Source: Ectocarpus siliculosus (Eukaryota > Sar > Phaeophyceae > Ectocarpales > Ectocarpaceae). Taken from it: a stretch of DNA of 41,547 nucleotides. The stretch lies in contig FN649740.1 of the NCBI GenBank assembly GCA_000310025.1, positions 2,589,981-2,631,527 of the forward strand, written 5' to 3'. Below are positions 32,210 through 41,547 of the stretch, in pieces; position 1 is the stretch's first letter, and the number at the start of each line of letters is the position of its first letter. The translations under genes were made by a program, and so were the position numbers. The notes beneath the pieces were generated by a model. That model was not told where the DNA came from and ran no database searches. It saw only the letters and a list, made by a program, of their open reading frames with translations.

Positions 32210-34813
32210 AAAATTTTAAAAGTACAGTACTGTTTTCTGACAAAATCGGGCGAAGGGGCGTGCTCTTCGTTGTTTGCCTTAGTCATCTTACCATGGACCA
32301 TGTGTCACCCCTTTGCAGACAGAGCACAGGTCCTTTTCCTGCTGGAGATGGCACCAGGCCACCTAGTGGGCGGTATTACACCCCTTGTAACGACCAAACA
32401 CACACAGCCGAAGCTGTTAACAGTTTTCGGTGGGTTCATATTCGTCGCTCCATGCAGCGAGCATAGGACCTGGTCGGGCACAACAAAACACCAACACAGC
32501 ACACAACCAATTGCCGTTTTAACTACACCTACCGGCGCCCATCACCACGCCGGCGGCCACTGATGCCACCGTCCCCATCAGCGACATCCCTCCGTTCGTC
32601 CCCTAGACATGATGAAAACAACCGCCGTGGACGCGGAACCCAGGGGAGAAGCCGAGCCCCCCGCGGAAAAGAAGCATCGAAAGGACGCACGGACACGGAA
32701 CAGACCGGAAGACAGACGCATGCGGTTGAGTGTGTAAGAGTCAGGAGCGGCCCTGTAACGAGATTGGCTCTCGATATATATCAGGTGCAAGATAGCTCGC
32801 GTCAATATTGGTGGTAAAAATAACGCCAACAACATTCATGGGTTATTTCCAGCGAGGAGAAGGTGGTGATCGTCAGGGAACGAGAGGGGAAGAGGAAGAG
32901 GGGGGTAACTTGGGCCGAGCCAGAAGCTCCTAGAGAAGTGCCCGGTGCTTTTGGACGTTGTTTCAGTCATCGAAACGCCCATCTCGCTTAAAAAACGGCT
33001 GCCCGCCCTCGAATGCTCTGCCGAACCGAGGTCCGCCACATACGGTGGCAAAACCGCCATATATCTACATAACACAAAGGGAGTCGACATTCTACATGTA
33101 CACCAATCGACGCAGTGTCATCCCTGGAGACTAGCACCGACTCTGCGCTTGCGTACAGCAGGCGGCCGCAGAAGCACACAAGCAATTTTTCTCACGGGAG
33201 GAACGGTTTTCCATGGCTTGGTGATCAGCCGAGGAGGGGTTTTGCTGAGAACCCCGAGCTCCGAGCTCCTGCACGGACAGCAAGAAGGGGGAGGGAGGGG
33301 GGGCGCCACGTAAGGTCAATCGATCCGGGGCGAACAAGGCGGCACGTGTTGTACTCGGTGGCCACCGCCGTGGTTGTGCTCACGCATCGGAGGAGAAACG
33401 TTGGCTGGCACGCTCTCACTCCTCGTTACGCCATACGTCTCCGGCGCAGCTGTAAAACAGCAGAGGGCTTACAGTAGACGTGCTTGATTTTTCGAATGAT
33501 ACCTCGAGAGCAACAAGCACGGTAGCCCTGCCAAGGACAATACGCCGTTGCAAAAGAAACGCTGGGAGGCGCGTTGCGATCGTCGAGTTCGAGTCCTCAC
33601 CAAGTGTCGCCCGCGCAGCACGCGTAGAACCCGAGGTAAGCGCAGAGCAGCGCTCCGGCCAGCGGGTCGGACTCGAAGTCCACCAGGCTGTCTCCTGCCC
33701 CCGTCACAACCGTGTGGTGCACCGCTAGGATGGTTGCGAAGAGGGAGCACGACAGCACCTGGGCGGCGCCGCGCTGTCCCCCTTCCTAACGAAAGGAAAA
33801 GAGCCAGCAGCAAAACGAACGTCGCCAAACGAAACGTCGCTAATGTTTGAGGGTTGGTGCGTGTCTCCTTTCAACCAACGGGTTTGAAGGTGTGGGTGCA
33901 GTAGAAGCCACACTGCAAATCGGTTCTAGGGGGTATGGCATCTTACGTTACGCAGCCTACCGGATACTTACCTTGTAGTCATCTGTGAGCTTGGCCTTGC
34001 GCTCGAAGCCGACTTTGGTGAGGATGGAGCTCGACTTGTAGAAGAGGATCAACGTCAGGCCAAGGCGCAGAGAGAGTCCGAGTGAAACCAACCCGACGAA
34101 GAACGCCTGCGTGTTGCAGCACAGTGCATCAGATAGCATAAACAAGAAAGGTGTGCGCGACGACACAGGTGCGAGTGAGCGGCGCGGAAACCGCACGGAA
34201 AGCGTACACATCGGTGATTTTATCCGCAGTATTCAGCCGTACCACCATGGCATGTCTGTCGGCCATGCTTTCCGGAAAGAAAGTCGGTGGCACGCGATCA
34301 CCACACGATCATTTACAGCGGAGTCTATTACTGAGTGACTGAGACAGACACAGACACAGTTTGTTACTGCTGTAGCATGCATATCTGTGGTGGTGTGCAT
34401 GTGGAATGCGGCGAATTAGGGCAGATTGGAATCCGTGTTTGGACAGCACCACAACAGCAGCAACTTGCCCACAACACGTTGCATGATCACCCGAAACAGG
34501 AATGTGGCAACGGCATTGCACTCATACGTATTGCCAGGCGGATATGTACAGCGTACAAGTAGCATTAGTCCAGCGGGCGCACCTCTTGCATTTGACCGAA
34601 TATGTATACTCTCACCGCCATTGCCCCGCTTCGGTTCAGCGACTTCTTCTTCAAACCACTGACGCTCATGTAGCTGGCGAGGACTGAAGCCACCCCCCAT
34701 CGCCCCAAAGGCCACCACTGGGCCAGTTCGATGCCCATGCAAGACAGCACAACACACGCGGCAACAGGAGGAAGGAGGAGGAGTGGCCTCTGATGCCTGG
34801 TGCCGGATCCCAT
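28524..34813 (-). CDS. TMEM19/DUF92 family integral membrane protein (8 exons)
   Basis: Minus-strand exons are 34813-34616, 34106-33972, 33785-33601, 33268-33196, 32602-32529, 31892-31743 (or from 31895), 31118-31007 and tentatively 28583-28524. They give 328 aa in one phase, close to the usual length of about 330. Family hallmarks in order are GLKKKSLNRSGAMA, a hydrophobic segment then LFYKSSSILTKVGFERKAKL, DDYKEGGQRGAAQVL, the CAGDTW/SSELGVLS junction, LITKPWKTVPPGTNGGMSL, GLAGSILDSLMGAVLQ and RISGRDILTNEQVNVVS. The family includes plant VTE6, a phytyl-phosphate kinase that returns chlorophyll phytol to tocopherol synthesis. A similar role is an inference only. A (TCC)n tract adds a poly-Ser run at the start of exon 6. 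The last exon (FFSLLFGLAYIG..., TAG) is chosen because its acceptor, phase and hydrophobicity fit; the first seven exons are much surer. Confidence 0.87.
29367..29487. repeat. GA-rich low-complexity tract
   Basis: GAGA, GGGAGA and CAGACAGA repeats inside the TMEM19 gene's last intron; no other content. Confidence 0.85.
30606..30637. repeat. Perfect hairpin, 12-bp arms, 8-nt loop
   Basis: TGCAGCTAACAT at 30606-30617 and ATGTTAGCTGCA at 30626-30637 are exact inverted complements. No flanking U tract or element is recognised. Confidence 0.75.
31841..31891. repeat. (GGA)n microsatellite forming a poly-Ser exon start in the TMEM19 gene
   Basis: About 16 GGA triplets read as TCC (Ser) on the minus strand immediately after the acceptor CACAGCAG. 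Repeat length would change protein length without a frameshift and also changes the exon start context. Confidence 0.85.
33913..33953. mobile_element. Single arm of the MITE family
   Basis: AAATCGGTTCTAGGGGGTAT and ATCTTACGTTACGC resemble the right arm of the element at 19640-19862. No opposite arm is found nearby, so this is a truncated copy. It lies in TMEM19 intron 2. Confidence 0.5.
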
Positions 34814-37008
34814 AATGTAGTCGATCTCGCCGCATCAGGTACTATCCGCGAGCCCCCCCCCCGCTCGTCCCCCAAGTCATCCCTCGTCATCCAACACCAA
34901 AGCCAACAGGCCACAACGAACTGCAGCCTACCAACTGCTGTGTATTCGCCTGGGCCGGGGTAGCTGGCGGGGGTGGTGAGCCTTGACGCTGGTGGGGATC
35001 GGATTGCGGGACGTTACCGGATCACCTCGACACTACAACTACGCACAGCAGCACCAACGGAGCAGCGTATTTGTCGGAGGGATGGGATGCAGCGGCAGGC
35101 GAGTTGGTTCGCGTGTATGGGGTGGAGCATAGCCGTTGGAGACGCAGGGTGTTGGCTGTTTGCCATCGAAGCAGTCAACTGCCACCTGCTGTCGCTCTCT
35201 GCTGCTGCAAATTGTGCCACGGGACTGCAATTTCGGGACTCAAATCATGTCACCCTACGCAAGCGTAGTTGATGTTGGCGTCAAGCTCTGGCACACCCCG
35301 CCAAGCTCGCTGTCGTTCCTCTTGCTCCGCCGGCCTACACTGTAACTGTCGCGCAGTTGCTTCGAAGTCTAGGACGCTGTGCTGTGGGTATGGGGGGAAA
35401 GCATGTGAATCCAGGAAAGGCGAACTGCAGCAGTTTTATACCTGGCGTACTACTGTATCCCGAAGACATGTTCATCAGTCGCAAAATCATCATCTAAGCG
35501 GCATAGTCTATTTAGTCTACAGACCGACCAGAGAGTGCGAAGCGGCACCCTCTCTTCCCTGACGGTCTGACGGTGTACGAGGTGATCCACTCCTGCTGCT
35601 GCTGTTCATATCTACGATGCGGCTGTACTAACGTGTCCTGTAGCAGCACGCGCGCGCGCACACACACACACACACACACATGCAACCTAGGATGTTGGTA
35701 TCTTCCATGCTGGTCAAGTGTATCCACGTGAGCTTTTTCGCTCCGCTCAAGGTTTTCAGCACTTCCAACGCAAGGTCGTCTATGGTATGCACACAAAACC
35801 TATGAATCCATTGCTAATCCGTCTCAGACTATTTTCTATGATAGAGATGGTTTCGTTGTGTCATATTAAGAAAAAAACAAAAAAAACAGAACACGCTTCC
35901 GGCTGCGTCGATTGAGAGACAACTGCGGTGCTCTCTTTGAAAATGTGTATATATCTCGCGCTGGCGAGTACGTAAAACCCGTCGACCTCTATTAATAGTG
36001 CTGTTTGCATCCTTCGGCGCCTCGACAGGATGACACGAACCCGAACAAATATGACCCTCGCTGCAAGATAATGTTCTGTAGCAGAGAAACCCACGCGGCG
36101 AAGCGGCGATACACGCCCCATCACTTGAATAACTATTTCGTCTGGGCCTCAACCGGTGCATCCACAAGCTCGTTCCTCCCTGATGGTTGTTGTTGTTGTT
36201 GGTGGTGGTGGTGGTACACGTTACAAACCGTCACAGTCATTCTGTGCTCAGTGCCTTCCGTACTGGTTCAACCATTGCGGACTCGGTCCGTGGTCGGAGG
36301 CTAACTACAGTACCCCAAATCGTATTAGGTATTTGATTACCAACCAAGAGACAACTATTCAGTAAATCAGCGCGGCGCCAAAGCGGTAGCGTGAAATTAT
36401 TAACCACAGAGGAGGTCATCAGTGTATTTTGGTTCCTGAAATTTCCCGTATTCAGCGGACACACACGTATGCCAACTTGTTACCTTTGCATGTGGCACCT
36501 CGCACCAGACGCGAGCCCAATAGCACAGTCGGGTGGGGGCACGCACAACACGACCTTTGCCTGGGTGACTTGCTCTTGGACCCACAGCTGATGCCTTTGG
36601 GCACGAACGAACGTAGGGCCCGTTTTGACGTGTGTGCAGGCAGAGGTTGGGCTATCGGATCTGCAGCATGCCGGGGCGGGGTACGGCCACACACAGCGAC
36701 ACCCAATTTCGATTTGTTTACGTGTTTGACGTTTATGAGGTTGGCGGGCTGCCAACACGTTGGCGCTGCTATGTAATACCTCCGGCTGTACCACGACAGG
36801 TGCTGCTGCTATGTTTTTTTTAGGGTGTGAGAGATCAAGGCGCCTCCTTAATATACCGTTTGTTTTTGAGATTTCGACGACGAAGCAGCACGTGCTGGCG
36901 TGCGGGCCGAAGAAGCGCTCGCCAACGCAAAGCGAGCAGCAGCAGCAACATCACGACCAATTACAACAACCGTTACAATTACAGCGATAGAATCGCGTGT
37001 ACAACAGC
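34814..37008. promoter_or_regulatory. Divergent intergenic region between TMEM19 and kinase genes
   Basis: Start codons face away across 2.2 kb. It contains a (CA)n run (35659-35680), a (GTT)(GGT) run (36187-36215) and a dispersed repeat at 35844. No gene is supported; a kinase 5' exon could be hidden here. Confidence 0.5.
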
Positions 37009-40000
37009 ATGTTACGACTAACGAAAAACGGTTACAACATTTACGCCCGCTGTGCACCGCTTTCATTGCCACTCCACGACCCGACCGACCCCGACGAAAC
37101 GCGAACAAACGACAAAACCAGCAAGGGGACTGGAGGAGGGGTGCGGGGCGACCAGTTCTTGGCGGAGCTACCGTCGACGGCGCCAGGCAACAGCACCAAG
37201 CAGAAGAGCTTCGGCCTGAGCCGCAGCCTGGCGTGGATCCAGGAGACCAACTTCGAGGACAAGTTCGAGGTCGTCAAGGTTATCGGGTACGTACGTGGGG
37301 AGGGGGACCGACCACGAAAAGGCCTCACATCGCCATCCGCAGTTATCGCGGCGTCTGCTTTTTAGGAACAGGGCAAGGGATTCACCGCCACCAACAAGCG
37401 CGCAGTCTGCTTTTAGGAAGAACGAGGAGAGGTTTTGTTGTTGAGCCTCTGCTGTTGCCGCGCTGGTGGTGGAACTGGCTTGCTGGTCTTTTGAACCCCC
37501 TGAACGAACGACTGTTCGCGCCGTGCATACATTTAGTCGATTTCGCAAGATTTTCAAATTTCGAACCCTGCCCGAGTCCGAAAACAGTGGATCCGATCCA
37601 TCCGGAAGAGGACCTGCACTTTTGGGCGGTGCTCCCGCATGCGCCCTTGCTGTTGTGGTGCCCCTCGTGCTTGGACCCGTGCTCGGTGGAGTGTAGCGAG
37701 TTATGATGGGCGTTTCCGGCAACTTCAATCCCGTATATTTTGTATAACGCTTTGCATGCACGCTGATTTGTAGCTACAGGCGTCGCTTAGGGACCCACCA
37801 ACACCACCGGTAGCGTCGGGTGAGAGAGAAAACATCGTCGTCCAGGCTGTAGCTTTGGTTTGAGTGCAAACCGTGAAAGGTGCAACGTGAGAGCTGCCGG
37901 GCAAGCACCAAAACACGAGGCCTTGGCCGCAACTCGCGTCGCATCAAACACGCACCGCCCGCCGCGGTTGGCTCCAGTACCAAGCAAGGTTTTGGGGCGA
38001 AGCGAAGAAATGGCGTACATTCTTTGTGCCGTAGGTATAATATATATATATATATATTGTTATGCCGTAGGTACATATATGCAAGGACGTTATTGACAGG
38101 AGACAGGTCTCGTTCCCATGGGCGGGGGCCTTCGGGTGGGGCCAGTCGTGCCTACAGCAATTTGTTGGATGCGCTTTTTTCACGACCGTCCACACGCGTG
38201 TGTGCTGTCGCCACGTGCTTCCATTTTGATTCTCCCTGTCTGCCGTGCCCCCCTGCTTCCCTTTTGCCGTCCCTCTGTTCATTTTCGTTACCCTGTACTG
38301 CTGTACCGGTTCCCTGGCTTCTTTTCATTTGCGTCCTTTTTTAACACTCTGGAAAGGCAAGGGAGCATTGGCGAGGTGTCCATCGTCCGACGGAAGTCGC
38401 TCTGCTCTAGCGCGCACGGCGGCAGCGCCCACGGCCGCGTGAACAGCTTCTTCGACGGCCACCACCACGGCAAGGCGGGCGTCCAGAGAGACCTCTCTCA
38501 CGTGACGTCACCGCCTATCGAGCTCAAAGACCCCTCGTTCGGGGACGGGGAGGGGGGAGAGAAAGGGGCGTCCGCGGGCCCCCCGCCGGTCCCGTCGGGC
38601 GGCACGGTGAGAGCGAAAGGGAGACGCACGGGTGTAAGGGTGGCATGCCGTAGCAGCAGCCAGGCACGACTAAGCGTCAAGACGGCGGACCAGACAGACA
38701 CACAGGATAGGATAAGACAGGGCAGGGCAGGACAAGAGAGAGAAAGAGAGTGACAGACAGATACCTACGAAGGCGACGGGTTAAGAGAGGCGCACCTTCT
38801 GTGGTTAGATGTGTTGACGGGCGTCCAGATGTAGGTTGGAGGCTGTCGTTTCGCCGGGTGGCTGTGTCTCGTCTTTGTCACCGGCGAGTTCGTTTTCTTG
38901 GGGGCCAAGGAGAGGGATGTGTTGCGGCCACCGCCTTACCCGTCCGAGACCTCCTGAAGGGTATTTTGATCCTACGGGCACGGTGAACTTGTGATGTAGT
39001 GGAGGTTGGAGGTTTTGTTTTTCAAATACCAACATCGTCCCCGCACCCTCGCACGCCCTCCGCGCGTGCCGCCTTGGTCTTGTCGTCGCCCACCGTCGTT
39101 GCGGGGTGGTGGATGTCCAGGGTGAACGCCTGTACGCCATGAAGTCCATCCACGTAGCGCGTCTTCACAAGCTCCGGGTGGAAGAGTTCAAGAACGAGGT
39201 ATGCGGGGGGATTGAGGCCGTTTCGTTGTTCCCGGAGGGGTTGATTTGTGCGCGCGTGCGTCCGCTTCGGCGTGTCATTGTTGGGTTGATGTCGTCGGTA
39301 ATGCTGCCACCGCCGCCACCACCGCAGCAGCGGCGGCGGCGGCGGGGGCGACAGCAGAGAGCTTCCAAGACATGCAGTCGCGGGCATGCCAAGGGCGGGG
39401 AAGTGTGTGTGTTGTTGTCATGCACGGTTGCGAAAACAAAGGTATGTGGTATCGCTGCGCTGTTTCTGCTGCTAGTAGAACTATCCAAAGACTGAGCCTT
39501 ACAGGACTATTTTGAAATATTCCATGTTTGGCGAGCGCTTCGTTCGTTTTTTTGGTCGTTCGTCTCGTGAACGTCACAGTTTTGCCCTGCCAGATCCGCG
39601 TTTTACGCAGTAATAACGTCTTCTCGGGTCATACCCAACCAGCTTCGTCGCATGTTTACCGCTGCTGGGCGCCGCTCTTTCTGTTGCCCTCGCCGCCTTA
39701 CCGTTCTCCCGCCCTAAGTTTCAAGTTTGTTTGTTTCCCGCAGCTTGAAGGCTAGTTTTTCTGTTCTCCAAGTGTCGAGGCGTTCTTTTCGGTACTTTTC
39801 ATGACACTTTTTGTGCGTTTTTCTTGTCTTTAGTTGTGTGGATACTTTTCACGAGATTTTGTGCGTTTTTATTTTTTTCTTACGGGACGAAAACCGCGGA
39901 ACAACGAAACCGACAGGTGGCGATGCTTCAGCAGCTCCACCACCCAAACATCATCCAGCTGAGAGAAGTCTTCCACTACAAGAAGAAGATCTACATGTGC

Positions 40001-41280
40001 ATGGCCCTGTGTACAGGTGCGCTTGCGCTTGCGAGTACAGACACGCACGTCTGCTGCATCTCTGGCGTTTTCGTGTTAAACGCATTGCTTTTGCCCGACA
40101 ATTTTCGAGGACTTGACCATTTCCGAGTTTTTCCCCTCGCGGTCCTTTGCGAAGTGCGTGCGTGTTCGTACACGTCAGTCCTCCTCCATGGTCCTCCTGG
40201 TGACATGTAGGGTAGCTGTGTGTGGTGTGTTATCTGTAACGGCATGCATCTTGGCAAGGACGCAGTACAGATAGACCTTTTGGGCTGCGAGGTTTGCTCT
40301 GCCTGCTGGTTTTGCCCGTCGGGGTCTTTCTTTTTGCCTCTCCATCACGATGGCTGTCTGTTTGTCTCTGTCTCTCTTTCTCTGTCTGTCTCTCCCTCCC
40401 TCCCCCCCCCCTTTCTCTCTCTGTTTTGCTCTGCCAGGCCTTGTCTTATCCTGTCCTCTCTTTCTCTCTCTCTCTCTCTTTGTCTTGTCCTGCCCTGCTC
40501 TGCCTTGTTTTATCCCGTCTGTATGTTTGATGGCCGTCTTGACGCTCTGGCCGCTTGCTGCAGGCGGACAGCTGAACGAGCGATCGTTCACCGAGAACCA
40601 GGTGTGCTCGGTCATGAGCCAGGTCATCCGAGCCCTCGTCTACATGCACGAGACCGCCAAGATTTGCCATCGTGACTTGAAGGTAGCGAGAGCCGCCAGC
40701 CAAAGCTTGGACGGAAAACTTTTTTTTTTTGTGCTCTGGTTGTTGTTGCGGACACGCACTTCAGAAGCCGAAATCAATTCATAGACCTCACGACTAACAT
40801 TCTTAGAAGCCGAAATCAAATCATTTGACGGGCCAACCCACGGCTAACGTTTTTTTGCGCCGAAAATGAACCAGGAGACTAGCCAGGGACCATCAGACTG
40901 GTCAGCGGCTGGCTAGTCTAACGGTTTGATTTCCGCTTCTAGACCACGCATTCTCCTGTGTGTCCACTGAACCCCGAGCAACAAACATACAGCAGTTTGA
41001 TGGCCATCTTGCGTACTAAACCACAAACCGGGCATCGGCAAAATTGCACGCCTTCCCTTTTACGTGCAGCATGTTTTTTTGGTGCGCGTCTCCTGCTGCG
41101 GCATTTGACTCCCTGTGACACCCCCCCCCGCGTTTCCGCCTGCAGATGGAGAACATCATGCTGGAGTCTCAGGACGAGCCGCTGGTGGTGAAGCTCATTG
41201 ACTTCGGGCTTTCGAAGGTGTTCACGGAGGGCGACAAGATGAGAACGGCGTGCGGAACGGTCTACACGATGGCACCGGAG
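37009..41280 (+). CDS. CDPK/CaMK-like Ser/Thr protein kinase (partial, 6 exons)
   Basis: Exons are 37009-37286, 38357-38606, 39121-39198, 39917-40016, 40564-40682 and 41146-41280, all phase-consistent (320 codons so far). The sequence runs off the right edge. Visible kinase elements are the glycine loop GQGSIGEV, the ATP lysine in LYAMKSI, the helix-C glutamate in FKNEVAMLQQLHHPNIIQL, CTGGQL of the hinge to helix D, the catalytic loop HRDLKMEN, DFGLSKVF and CGTVYTMAPE. The activation segment FTEGDKMRTACGT is typical of calcium-dependent and calmodulin-dependent kinases. EF hands or a regulatory tail would lie beyond the window. An extra segment of about 75 residues, rich in Gly, Ser, His and Pro, separates the glycine loop from the catalytic lysine. 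The start at 37009 is the first in-frame Met after a stop; an upstream exon is possible. The last donor (GAG|GTGATG) is the best guess. Confidence 0.9.
38037..38058. repeat. (TA)n dinucleotide repeat
   Basis: About ten TA units in kinase intron 1 (37287-38356), in a stretch with flanking GTAGGTA repeats (38031, 38065). Length is likely to vary between strains. Confidence 0.85.
40355..40505. repeat. CT-rich low-complexity tract before kinase exon 5
   Basis: TCTC, CTGTCTGT and CCTG repeats upstream of the acceptor at 40561-40563. It resembles the CT tract ahead of NPL4 exon 8. Confidence 0.8.
40804..40941. mobile_element. Fold-back element with nested palindrome in a kinase intron
   Basis: TAGAAGCCGAAATCAAA (40804-40820) and TTTGATTTCCGCTTCTA (40925-40941) are inverted complements with one mismatch. 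Inside, GACTAGCCAG (40877) and CTGGCTAGTC (40909) form a second perfect inverted pair. A direct copy of the left end (AGAAGCCGAAATCAATTCAT) lies at about 40763. Confidence 0.65.
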
Positions 41281-41547
41281 GTGATGAGGAATGCGCGCGT
41301 TGGTGGATAGAGGCAGGGGGGGAAGCGAGTCCGTTGTATGGTCTGGTGCGCTTGAGGTGTAAGGAGAGTTTGGTGCAAAGCCATCGGCTCAAGCTTCATG
41401 TATCTGTGTTTTCTGATGGGTGTGCGAGGTGAGTTTGATGTACGTTAGCATCCATACGCTGTTTCACTACCCCCCCCCCCTTCTCTTTCCCCACCTTTTT
41501 CACCCCCCCCCCCCTTCCCCAAAGGAAATCCCGGTTGAGGTTTTAGG

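Noticed and set aside
31838-32563. 241-codon Gly-rich frame
   Set aside because: Generated by the (GGA)n repeat on the strand opposite TMEM19 exons 5 and 6.
36900-37706. 268-codon frame overlapping kinase exon 1
   Set aside because: It is a different frame from the conserved kinase exon and shows no conserved motif.
1-41547. CRISPR array, prokaryotic operon, phage or integrated virus
   Set aside because: No spacer-repeat array, no ribosome-binding-site spaced genes and no viral hallmark protein; all genes are spliced eukaryotic genes.

Overview
This is nuclear DNA of an intron-rich eukaryotic alga, most likely a brown alga or a close stramenopile relative (for example Ectocarpus-like). Three things point there. 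One gene carries an ASAF-type bipartite plastid presequence, typical of red-derived secondary plastids. Every gene is split into short exons (about 60-490 bp) by introns of several hundred bases. Neighbouring genes sit on alternating strands, and introns are full of small repeats. The assignment is inference; no marker gene is present. Long uninterrupted reading frames mislead here, so genes were rebuilt by joining conserved exons at GT-AG (once GC-AG) borders with consistent phase.

Six genes were reconstructed. (1) <1144-6440, minus: N-terminal half of a myosin motor head, six exons, running off the left edge. (2) 8120-9138, minus: small two-exon protein (153 aa) with a plastid presequence. 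(3) 10329-17375, plus: plant-type NPL4 (CDC48-UFD1-NPL4 cofactor) in at least nine exons, with a hydrophobic leader before its ubiquitin-like domain and a 100-N assembly gap in the middle. (4) 19211-28099, plus: 640-aa protein with an RIIa/Dpy-30-like dimerisation segment and two GAF domains in 11 exons. (5) 28524-34813, minus: TMEM19/DUF92 family membrane protein, eight exons. (6) 37009->41280, plus: CDPK/CaMK-like Ser/Thr kinase, six exons, cut by the right edge.

Genes 2 and 3 are divergent and share a 1.2-kb spacer, as do 5 and 6 (2.2 kb). Genes 4 and 5 are convergent, with stop codons about 0.4 kb apart. There is no operon-like logic, but two genes may relate to the complex plastid: the ASAF protein, and an NPL4 whose leader suggests the symbiont-derived ERAD-like import machinery. 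TMEM19/DUF92 also includes plant VTE6, a phytyl-phosphate kinase.

Non-coding sequence holds a 15-bp minisatellite, a 96-bp triplication, an inverted-repeat MITE family in three places, a LINE relic, a fold-back element, a partial exon duplication in NPL4, and a strongly over-represented 10-mer (TACTGCTGTA or its complement) at nine non-coding sites.
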